Below are positions 6,232-12,351 of a stretch of 12,351 bases of DNA, piece after piece; the first letter of the stretch is position 1, and every line of letters begins with the position of its first letter. The stretch is from JBMNNU01 sp050942695 (lineage in GTDB: Bacteria; Chloroflexota; UBA6077), in contig JBMNNU010000086.1 in assembly GCA_050942695.1 (NCBI GenBank), positions 1 through 12,351 on the forward strand. The letters run 5' to 3'. The notes under the pieces are model-generated. The model saw only the letters and a list, made by a program, of their open reading frames with translations. It was not told the origin of the DNA and ran no database searches. The position numbers were made by a program, and so were the translations under genes.

Positions 6232-7569
6232 CTATGTGACCTTCAGTTTCCTGCGGTCCTCGATTACCCTCTTGCCCAAAGGCGGGCCGCTGCTGGCGTT
6301 TGCCGCCCTCACCAGTACGGAAATATCCAATCCGGCTACAGCTTCGGCATCTAATAGAGCTGGAATGCCGCTCAACTCCTGCACGATGCCTTTCTCTACC
6401 TTCTTCTCCGCCCCCTCGATCGTTTCTGCCTCGATGGTCAAGGTATCACTGCCTTGCCTTCTATCTAGGGTGGCCTTAAATCCCAGCAGCCCTTCTATCG
6501 GAAAGAGCGCTTCATCCAGGTCGGCCATCGTGAGAAGGCAACCCTCCGCAAGTGAGACCACACCGTCCACTCTGCTCTTCACATGTTCAAGCGTCTTCAA
6601 TCGAGTGCCGCATGGGCATGGTTCCGCGATAAACCGGCCCAGGTCGCCGGTGCGGTAGCGAATCAGCGGCATACCCCTCCTGGTCAGGGTGGTGAACACC
6701 ACTTCCCCTCTTTCCCCATCAGGAAGGAGCCGTCCCGTTGACGGCTCTACTATCTCCAGAGAGAGATCAGCCTCCCTAGGGTGGTAGCCGCTGTGGGCTT
6801 GGCATTCCACGCCGCCACCCAGCCCCATCTCGGTCATACCATAATGGTCGTAGAGCTCGCAACCCCAGGCCTCCTCTACCGCATGGCGAACGGCTTTCGA
6901 CGTGTGGTCGGCTGTGGACAGGACGCTCTCCACACGGGGCCTGGCCATCCCCCTCATCGTGCTGCATCTGGCAAGCCACAGAAGCTGAGCCGGCATTCCT
7001 ACCACGCAATCTGGCTTTTCACAGCGCAAGATGTCGATGGTCGTCTGCACATCCCGAACAAGACCGTGAAGAATCGGATCTGCGCCCATCCTCTGCAAAG
7101 CTATCGACAGCAGGTCTCCTACACTCCCCGGCCTTTCTCCTGGGAGCAGGATCAACACGCGTTGTCCAGGGGAAACGAAGGTAGACATTCCATGTTGGAA
7201 GAAGTCGAGCGTCAGTTCCTGGTCGTCTCGGGTGAAGTATAACCTCTTCTGCTCACCGGTGGTTCCCGAGCTTTGAAGGGTTACCACCCTAGCGATCTCG
7301 CTTTGAGACACGCAAAGCAGCCCTGGCACCTGTTGGCGGATGTCATCCGCCCTGGTGAAGGGTAGTCGAGCGAGGTCAGCCAGGCTGGCAAGCTCATCCG
7401 GCTCCCACCGCGCCAATCGCGCCCTGTAGTAAGGGCTTCTCTCGCGCACCCACCGGAGCGTTTCGCGCAGCTTATTTAGCTGATACTGCTCGATGTGCTC
7501 TCTCGAGAGCGATCCCGTATTGCAGCCGGTTTTTCGGGCGATCCAGGCGTCGAGCGAGGTCGTTTTCAC
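6232..7569 (-). CDS. AMP-dependent CoA ligase, PaaK-like (DVU_1553-type)
   Basis: Predicted cytosolic enzyme of 445 residues that activates a carboxylic acid with ATP to an acyl-adenylate, normally followed by transfer to CoA. It matches the phenylacetate-CoA ligase branch: the N-terminal LRETLRWVRERSPYYRARL (34-52), the phosphate-binding loop LQSSGTTGEQK (98-108), LYDHYGMTEMGLGGG (239-253), the hinge-region motif LIRYRTGDLGRF (302-313), CPCGTRLKTLEHVKSRVDG (318-336) and a C-terminal domain ending in GKRVIEDRRKLKV. The length is normal for the family (430-450). The GTG start at 7569 overlaps the radical SAM stop by 4 bp (GTGA), so the two are translationally coupled. The substrate is unknown; a PaaK-like fold does not imply phenylacetate. 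The operon context points to the acid product or a precursor of the aldehyde oxidoreductase, or to a carboxylate made during cofactor or protein modification. Confidence 0.86.
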   Translation of the reverse strand: MKTTSLDAWIARKTGCNTGSLSREHIEQYQLNKLRETLRWVRERSPYYRARLARWEPDELASLADLARLPFTRADDIRQQVPGLLCVSQSEIARVVTLQSSGTTGEQKRLYFTRDDQELTLDFFQHGMSTFVSPGQRVLILLPGERPGSVGDLLSIALQRMGADPILHGLVRDVQTTIDILRCEKPDCVVGMPAQLLWLARCSTMRGMARPRVESVLSTADHTSKAVRHAVEEAWGCELYDHYGMTEMGLGGGVECQAHSGYHPREADLSLEIVEPSTGRLLPDGERGEVVFTTLTRRGMPLIRYRTGDLGRFIAEPCPCGTRLKTLEHVKSRVDGVVSLAEGCLLTMADLDEALFPIEGLLGFKATLDRRQGSDTLTIEAETIEGAEKKVEKGIVQELSGIPALLDAEAVAGLDISVLVRAANASSGPPLGKRVIEDRRKLKVT

Positions 7570-8945
7570 GACTGCATCACATCGGTTTTCGAGTTAGGCC
7601 GGTACAGAGGGCGTCCGTGTTGATCGGTGAGATTGTAGGCACAGAATGGAACGATTTTGCTATTTCCAGCAGCCACGTGGACGTGACAGTCCTTCAACCG
7701 CTCCAGGTCAAGGTTCCAGATATCCTGAAAGGCCATGCCGGAAATAAAAAACGAATGGGACAGGATGTGGTCGAGCAGATCATCTAAACTTTTGCTGGTT
7801 GAACCGCTGCAGCAGGAGCCAGCGGCGGACTTAGGGAAAGACCATTGGCGAGCCACTGATTCCTTTGCCGATCCGAGTTTTAACTTCTTTGGCCGGCAGT
7901 CGCAAGCAGCAGGGTCATGGTTGGTCACGGGCACCAACTCCCCTTCCGGCATCAGGATAAAGTTGGCGTGAAATGAGCAGTAGGGGTTTTCCGATCTCGC
8001 AGCTTTGAAGCTCTCCTGCTTGACCGCTCCTCCTGTTTGCTCGCAAACCGCCCTGATGATCTCGGGGATCGTGATGCGATCCCAATTTGTGGGCGGCTCA
8101 GGGTAGCGGCCGAAATAGCTGACGGGCTGGAAGTGTACGCCCCGTACGGCTGGGAGACGCTGGAGGGCGAATCGGACTATGGCGCCAGCGTTGTGCACGT
8201 TGATCCCGGGTATCAGCGTAGGAACTAGCACCACCCCGAGGTCGCAGGCCGCGCAATGCTCGATAGCCTTTAGCTTCTCGGATAGAAGCGCTCTGCCCCT
8301 GATCTTCCTGTAGATCTCGTCTTCCGTACCGTCGAACTGCAGGAAAACACAGGAGATGCCCTCTGCCTTGAGTTTCTTCAGATAGGGTAGGTCCCTGGCC
8401 AGGCGCAATCCATTGGTGTTTAACTGGATGAATTGGAACCCCATGGAGCGGGCCATCGCGGTGATTTCCGGCAGATCGTCGCGGACAGTCGGTTCCCCGC
8501 CGGACAGTTGGAGGTTGCACGATTGTTCGCCCGCTAGCAGCATGCGCAATCGGCCCTCGAGAACCTCTTTCGATGGATCGTTGGCGATGCCGCCGCTGTC
8601 GGCAAAACAGAATCGACAGCCAATATCACAACGCTGGGTAACCTCTAAGAGAGCGCAGCAGGTAGGCAAGCCGTGGTCAGGACAGAGCCCGCAATCGAAA
8701 GGGCATCCCCTCTCGATCACAGTATTTGGGATAACCCGCGGGGCGGATGCCCGCGAGCCTGCCCAAGAACGGTAATCCGGTGGACCGCGCCAGATAATCG
8801 TTTCGACGAGGCCGTGTTCCGGACATTTTTTGCTGAGATATACGTCGTCGCCACGGGCTACCCTACTGGCTGGTATCTTGGCAAAACAGCTCGGACACAG
8901 GCTCCAGGTGGTCGAAAGCAGTTGCTCTGGATCAGAATTGCTCAT
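7566..8945 (-). CDS. Radical SAM protein, MJ0619/Tes-like (TrsS-type)
   Basis: Predicted radical SAM enzyme of 459 residues. The cluster motif CDIGCRFC (C106, C110, C113) coordinates the SAM-binding [4Fe-4S] cluster. It is preceded by cysteines in CPSC (17, 20), KCPEHG (41), GCPFDCGLC (81, 85, 88) and a Cys pair at 96-97. QLSGGEPTVRDDLP (146-159), IQLNTNGLRLARD and VRGVHFQPVSYFGR (267-280) are shared with the family of methanopterin-methylating MJ0619 and tetraether lipid synthase Tes. The C-terminal part has CSFH (323), CDC (348-350) and a vicinal pair in GSCCSG (378-379). From memory, relatives named TrsS are sometimes selenoproteins; this one uses Cys. The ATG at 8945 is chosen because the frame stays open to 9128 only across the gene for the small cysteine protein, with junk-like Gly/Pro/Arg-rich sequence. 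It starts 11 bp after that gene and overlaps the CoA ligase by 4 bp. Substrate unknown. Confidence 0.88.
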   Translation of the reverse strand: MSNSDPEQLLSTTWSLCPSCFAKIPASRVARGDDVYLSKKCPEHGLVETIIWRGPPDYRSWAGSRASAPRVIPNTVIERGCPFDCGLCPDHGLPTCCALLEVTQRCDIGCRFCFADSGGIANDPSKEVLEGRLRMLLAGEQSCNLQLSGGEPTVRDDLPEITAMARSMGFQFIQLNTNGLRLARDLPYLKKLKAEGISCVFLQFDGTEDEIYRKIRGRALLSEKLKAIEHCAACDLGVVLVPTLIPGINVHNAGAIVRFALQRLPAVRGVHFQPVSYFGRYPEPPTNWDRITIPEIIRAVCEQTGGAVKQESFKAARSENPYCSFHANFILMPEGELVPVTNHDPAACDCRPKKLKLGSAKESVARQWSFPKSAAGSCCSGSTSKSLDDLLDHILSHSFFISGMAFQDIWNLDLERLKDCHVHVAAGNSKIVPFCAYNLTDQHGRPLYRPNSKTDVMQS

Positions 8946-8956
8946 TCCACCAACCC

Positions 8957-9166
8957 TTATTTGTCCTCTAACGAGCATTCCACATCCGCCATCTTGCCCA
9001 GCGCAAGGTACTCTGGGAGAAACACCTGGCCGCACTTCGGGCAGCGGAGCATATCTACCGGGAAGGCGCTGCCCAGGTACGCCACTCTTACTTTGCCCCA
9101 TTCCAGAGGAATTTGATCCAGGGCGCATATCCAGCTTTCTTCTGATGGCTGTAATTGCTCGCTCAA
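8957..9166 (-). CDS. Small four-cysteine redox/zinc-ribbon-like protein (DVU_1557-type)
   Basis: A 69-residue protein with C14, a CPKCG knuckle (C42, C45) and C64, enough to bind one zinc or iron ion in a rubredoxin- or ribbon-like fold. The middle (WGKVRVAYLGSAFPVDMLRCPKCGQVFLPEYLA) looks like a strand-turn-knuckle. There is no signal peptide or membrane segment. The TTG start overlaps the TGA of the upstream flavoprotein gene by 4 bp (TTGA), a coupled arrangement that supports both the gene and its start. I recall a DVU_1557 family redox protein at the same place in the Desulfovibrio locus. The role is unknown: electron carrier, metal chaperone or partner of the radical SAM protein encoded 11 bp downstream. 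Confidence 0.8.
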   Translation of the reverse strand: MSEQLQPSEESWICALDQIPLEWGKVRVAYLGSAFPVDMLRCPKCGQVFLPEYLALGKMADVECSLEDK

Positions 9167-11571
9167 CTCGTCACATCCTCGAAGATTTCCATCCGGTGGC
9201 TATAAGCGTTGTGTACGACGAAGTGGTCGCCATCTTTCGAATACTCAACCCAGTAAGTGACAGCGGCAGGTTTGAAGTGAGCCAGGAAGTGGGTATTGGA
9301 TGGATGCATCAGCTTGCGACCTGTTCTTTCGGCGAAGTCGATGACCTGTTGAACGTCCTCGACCAGGATGAGGCGGCTCTCCATTCGCTCTTTCACCTCG
9401 GTCGGAATGCTAAGCTTGATCCTTTCGTACTCCAGTGGACTCACCTCCCTCTCTCCCCACAACGTCTTCAGCAATCGGTTTTTCAATCTAGCTCGATTCT
9501 CATGTCGTTGCGAATAGCCGGGGCTTTGCCGTGTGGATGATTCATCCCGGTTCATCCCGAAAACCAGATCCAGCAAGTACAGGGTTCTTTTTCCTTGAGC
9601 GGCGAAACGGTCTCTGCACATTGCACAATAGGTTACGTAATCTTTTGCGTTGGCCTCGATTCGCCTCCGCGTTACCTTGTGGGCAAGCTCAGGGTTGGCG
9701 AAACTCATCAATCCGCCGTAACCGCAACACTCGGTTCTCTGCCGGTTGAGGGGTAGCTCCTCGACACTGTAGCCGAGCCTGGATAGGATTCTTCTAACGC
9801 TATCCTGAATGCGAACGTCATGCCTTGCGGCGCAGGGGTCGTGTATGGCTATCGCCGGGCACTCGTCGTTGTCTACACCTCCCCGAGAAGCTGTTCCTTC
9901 GCCCCGATCTCCTTGTCCATTGGCGACGGCCTCTACCGGCAACCCGAGCTCATCAATTATCTCCCACAACGACGTTATCTCCATACCTTCGGCTGCACGG
10001 GCTTTGAATATCTGATAGCAGCTCGAGCAGGCTAGTATCCATCTTGGACGTCCCATCTCTTGCCACGTGGCTTCTATACTCTCCCAGCAGCTCTGGAAAA
10101 GCGTCTGCTGTCCGGCCCATTCGGCCGGGGCTCCGCAGCAGCCTAACATCAATCCAACCCCGCCGGTTAACCTTTCCATAAGGTATGAATAGCTCTCTTC
10201 CACCAGGCCCGGCGCCGACGCTCCTAACTGGCATCCCGGGAAAAACAGGAAGTTGCTCGAAACGTGCCCTGGTTGATGTCGAGCCAGAGCGCTCTTCTCG
10301 CCGATGCTGAAGAGCATGTCGCGGATTGCGAAATCGTGAGCTGAGGGGGGCATTTTATCGCGAGCAACCATGATCTCCCTGGCTTCGAGGCAGATCTCCC
10401 CCATATCCAACTGTTCAGGGCAAACTTCCATGCAGAGGCCACAAAGGCTGCAGGAGTTGATCAACTTGTTGGCCGTGCGATTGCCCGAGACGATGGCTAG
10501 GTTGTTATAGATCTGGCGCAGGTACTTCTTCGGGTAGCTTCCGAAGTGATTCAGATATTCGCATACTTTGACGCATTCAAGGCACTGACACAGCAGACAT
10601 CGGCTTGCCTCGCGGACAGCCTCGTCTTCGGAGTAACCGAGGTCAGGATCGGCCATGGGAACCGCTGGTAGCGGTTCAACCCCTTCGGTGTTGGTGTAAA
10701 GACGGGTTGAATAGCTCCGCTCGAAGTCACGTTCGGCGGCAAGAGAAGCTTTGTGAAGATAGCGATCGATGGAGACGGCCGCATAGCGACCGTCGGCGAG
10801 GGATCCAATGAACGAGCGCTTCCCAGGCTCCTGGCGCAGGGCACCCCCAGCGAAGACTCCTTCCCGACTGGTGGTTAATGTTACGTCGTCGACCGCTATT
10901 CTCCCCTGTTCGTCCAACTGAAGGCCGAAACCGTCTGGTCGGCCGGCTCCAATGCCTAGAAACAGCGCATCGAAATGGTTGCAGACGGATTCAAATGGAA
11001 TATCGCGGCCGACTTGTGAGCCGAGCTTAACTTCCACTCCAACATCGCGCAGGATAGCCAACTCGCCCAGGATAAGCTGCCGAGGGAGCTGCTTTTCGGC
11101 TATTTCCCAAAGGCTTCCGCCTAATCGCTCCTTGCCTTCGAAGAGAGTCACGCTGTGCCCTTTTCGGGCGAGGAAGAACGCCACTGCCGCGCCGCTGAGC
11201 CCCCCTCCGATAACCGCCACCTTTTTGTTGGTGGGGAACACGGGGAACGTAGAATCTTTTGCGCCGGTACCAAAGCTGACGCAGGCTCGTTCGAGGGCCG
11301 AAATCGAGATCGAACCTCCCTTATCGCTCCGTTTACAAGCCGCCCGGCACGGCTGTTCGCACACTCGGCTGATGATCCCTGGGAATGGGATCGCCTTCTT
11401 TAGGGACTTAAGCGCCCTGCCGAAGCTACCATGGCTGATCTCTGCGGCCATCGATCGAACGTCGACGTGTAGGGGGCAGGCTGCGGTACAGGCGGCCGCG
11501 TGCTCCTGGATGCACCTGTCCTCTATCTGCCTTAAGCCTTGCTGGCCCTTGCTCAGATAGCCGGCCTCCAT
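9163..11571 (-). CDS. GltD-like flavin/Fe-S protein with two CCG domains, electron transfer partner
   Basis: An 802-residue cytosolic multidomain redox protein. Domains in order: N-terminal GltD-type Fe-S helical domain (C20, C28, C32 and C71, C75, C79, about 15-100); FAD-binding Rossmann motif VIGGGLSGAAVAFFLARKG (120-138) with FEGKERLGGSLW; the late FAD segment GVFAGGAL and SLADGRYAAVSID (238-269); two ferredoxin-type clusters, CLLCQCLECVKVC (325-337) and CSLCGLCMEVCP (374-385); two cysteine-rich CCG domains as in HdrB/HdrD/GlpC (C447, CCG 478-480, C515, C518; then C580, CCG 615-617, C649, C652); and a C-terminal domain (about 700-802). The NAD(P)H-binding domain normally inserted in GltD between the two FAD segments is missing: only about 30 residues separate LGIGAG from GVFAGG. 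The ATG start has GGAGG 8 nt upstream (within 11572-11590). It is probably the electron acceptor or donor for the aldehyde oxidoreductase encoded upstream. Confidence 0.88.
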   Translation of the reverse strand: MEAGYLSKGQQGLRQIEDRCIQEHAAACTAACPLHVDVRSMAAEISHGSFGRALKSLKKAIPFPGIISRVCEQPCRAACKRSDKGGSISISALERACVSFGTGAKDSTFPVFPTNKKVAVIGGGLSGAAVAFFLARKGHSVTLFEGKERLGGSLWEIAEKQLPRQLILGELAILRDVGVEVKLGSQVGRDIPFESVCNHFDALFLGIGAGRPDGFGLQLDEQGRIAVDDVTLTTSREGVFAGGALRQEPGKRSFIGSLADGRYAAVSIDRYLHKASLAAERDFERSYSTRLYTNTEGVEPLPAVPMADPDLGYSEDEAVREASRCLLCQCLECVKVCEYLNHFGSYPKKYLRQIYNNLAIVSGNRTANKLINSCSLCGLCMEVCPEQLDMGEICLEAREIMVARDKMPPSAHDFAIRDMLFSIGEKSALARHQPGHVSSNFLFFPGCQLGASAPGLVEESYSYLMERLTGGVGLMLGCCGAPAEWAGQQTLFQSCWESIEATWQEMGRPRWILACSSCYQIFKARAAEGMEITSLWEIIDELGLPVEAVANGQGDRGEGTASRGGVDNDECPAIAIHDPCAARHDVRIQDSVRRILSRLGYSVEELPLNRQRTECCGYGGLMSFANPELAHKVTRRRIEANAKDYVTYCAMCRDRFAAQGKRTLYLLDLVFGMNRDESSTRQSPGYSQRHENRARLKNRLLKTLWGEREVSPLEYERIKLSIPTEVKERMESRLILVEDVQQVIDFAERTGRKLMHPSNTHFLAHFKPAAVTYWVEYSKDGDHFVVHNAYSHRMEIFEDVTS

Positions 11572-11595
11572 GGCTGTACCTCCACGGGCTGACAG

Positions 11596-11631
11596 GGCGG
11601 GTGCAGGCTCTCCAGAGAGTCCACACCCGCC
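11596..11631 (-). repeat. Long hairpin between the oxidoreductase and flavoprotein genes
   Basis: GGCGGGTG (11596-11603) pairs with CACCCGCC (11624-11631). After a 2x2 internal loop, 11606-11611 pairs with 11616-11621 (GGCTCT with AGAGTC, one G-U) around a CCAG loop. On the - strand this hairpin lies after the oxidoreductase stop and just before the flavoprotein SD. No U-run follows. It may stabilise the upstream mRNA or mark a processing or partial termination point inside the operon. Confidence 0.6.
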
Positions 11632-11669
11632 ATCTACCCTAATTGACGCCTTTGGTTGCCTGTTACGAA

Positions 11670-12351
11670 CTACCCGATTTCCTTCAGCCCGGCCAACACC
11701 TTTTCCGGCAGAGCCGGCAACTGGCGGATCCGCACACCAGTTGCATTGGCGATTGCGTTTACGATCGCAACATGAGGCGAAGTGAGTGGCAGCTCACCGA
11801 TTCCCGCTGCGCCGAAAGGCCCGTCCTTTCGAGGTGTCTCGACGTAAATGATCTCTATGTTGTCCGGGATATCTTTGGCTGTGGGTATTCCGCAGGCGAC
11901 CATGCTGGTGTGTTTTTCCAAATTCTCGAAGTCCTCGCTGAGCGCCAGCCCGATGCCCTGAGCGATTCCTCCGTAGATCTGGCCATCTACGACCAGCTTG
12001 TTGTTGATCTTCCCGATGTCCGCCACCAGGGTCATCTTGTCCACCTGGGTCTTGCCCGTACGCGTGTCTACAGCTACCTCGGCCATGAACACGCCGTACA
12101 TGTAGTTAGAGAATGGAGCGCCCTGGCCGTTGGCATCCACAAAGCTGCACATCGAGGCCGTCCACATGCCCGAGTAGCGAAGAGGTATATTCTCGGCCAC
12201 CATCTCGTCGTAGGAGCGATAACTGCCGTCGGGTTTGCGCATAGCGTTAAGCAGCATCTCGCAACCGTTCTTGATAGCGTTGCCAGTCACCACCTGCTGG
12301 CGGCTGCCCCCAGATGGACCGGCGTTGGGCACCTTGGCTGTGTCGTTCATT
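11670..12351 (-). CDS. Mo-dependent aldehyde oxidoreductase, Mop-type, C-terminal part (cut by window edge)
   Basis: C-terminal 226 residues of a xanthine-oxidase-family molybdoenzyme that oxidises aldehydes to carboxylic acids; the 5' part lies beyond 12351. The ATG at 12350 is an internal codon, not the start: the visible sequence begins in the middle of the Mo-binding domain. Recognisable segments are GPSGGSRQQVVTGNA (11-25), which contacts the pterin, YMYGVFMAEVAVD (83-95), DGQIYGGIAQGIGLALSEDFE (122-142), and GPFGAAGIGELPLTSPHVAIVNAI (177-200), in which E186 is the expected catalytic base (the counterpart of Glu869 in the Desulfovibrio gigas enzyme). The resemblance to D. gigas Mop is close from memory, including the C-terminal LPALPEKVLAGLK. 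That enzyme is about 907 residues with two [2Fe-2S] clusters and MCD, so roughly 680 residues are missing here. Stop is TAG at 11672-11670. The flavoprotein gene follows after 98 bp. Confidence 0.93.
   Translation of the reverse strand, partial: MNDTAKVPNAGPSGGSRQQVVTGNAIKNGCEMLLNAMRKPDGSYRSYDEMVAENIPLRYSGMWTASMCSFVDANGQGAPFSNYMYGVFMAEVAVDTRTGKTQVDKMTLVADIGKINNKLVVDGQIYGGIAQGIGLALSEDFENLEKHTSMVACGIPTAKDIPDNIEIIYVETPRKDGPFGAAGIGELPLTSPHVAIVNAIANATGVRIRQLPALPEKVLAGLKEIG

Noticed and set aside
6781..7242. A + strand 153-codon open frame
   Set aside because: It lies wholly antisense to the CoA ligase core, with no SD or recognisable domain.
8946..9128. Upstream extension of the radical SAM frame to 9128 (520 residues)
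   Set aside because: The added 61 residues are rich in Gly, Pro and Arg, overlap the small cysteine-protein gene in another frame, and precede a good ATG at 8945 that gives the expected N-terminus with the CPSC motif.
8830..9540. A + strand 236-codon open frame
   Set aside because: It is antisense to three well-supported genes and has the composition of a shadow frame.
10952..11560. A + strand 202-codon open frame
   Set aside because: It is antisense to the FAD and Fe-S domains of the flavoprotein, whose motifs are unmistakable.
1..12351. CRISPR arrays, tRNA genes, insertion sequences, riboswitches
   Set aside because: I looked for regular direct repeats with spacers, cloverleaf-like segments ending in CCA, transposase motifs with terminal repeats, and known riboswitch cores, and saw none. 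A covariance-model search would be needed to exclude weak cases.

Overview
The window holds two blocks of genes that converge at about position 3960. The left block (1-3960, + strand) is a conserved ribosomal and transcription cluster in the order rpsD (partial), rpoA, rplQ, truA, rplM, rpsI, closed by a strong intrinsic terminator. The right block (3975-12351, - strand) is a run of at least seven co-directional genes centred on a molybdenum aldehyde oxidoreductase. In transcription order it reads: aldehyde oxidoreductase (3' part only), a large flavin/Fe-S/CCG-domain protein, a small four-cysteine protein, a radical SAM protein, a PaaK-like AMP-forming CoA ligase, a MocA-like nucleotidyltransferase fused to an HD domain, and a UbiA-family membrane prenyltransferase.

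The organism is bacterial and probably anaerobic, judging from the oxygen-sensitive radical SAM and Fe-S proteins. The gene order rpsD-rpoA-rplQ-truA-rplM-rpsI without inserted ECF transporter genes and the general look of the proteins suggest Chloroflexota (Dehalococcoidia/Anaerolineae-like). This is inference, and another deep anaerobic lineage cannot be excluded. Start codons are mostly not ATG: TTG or GTG is used by all five complete genes of the ribosomal block.

In the ribosomal block most genes have clear Shine-Dalgarno sequences. Three intergenic structures stand out: a hairpin that can cover the rpoA ribosome-binding site, a perfect 17-bp inverted repeat in the 89-bp rpoA-rplQ gap with a competing shorter hairpin, and a degenerate heptamer repeat in the unusually long 176-bp rplM-rpsI gap.

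The right block is the most interesting part. As far as I can recall, its genes match protein families named after Desulfovibrio vulgaris loci next to that organism's Mop-type aldehyde oxidoreductase (DVU_1551 NTP transferase, DVU_1553 CoA ligase, DVU_1557 redox protein, a pyridine nucleotide-disulfide oxidoreductase/dicluster-binding protein, and the radical SAM protein called TrsS). I know of no established biochemical pathway for the set. Gene overlaps of 4 bp (flavoprotein/small protein and radical SAM/CoA ligase) and an 11-bp gap (small protein/radical SAM) show tight coupling. A plausible reading is that the MocA-like domain makes the cytosine dinucleotide form of the Mo cofactor, the flavin/Fe-S protein carries electrons from the oxidoreductase, and the radical SAM protein and CoA ligase carry out an unknown maturation or substrate-modifying step. 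The flavoprotein appears to have lost the NAD(P)H-binding domain of its GltD-like ancestor.
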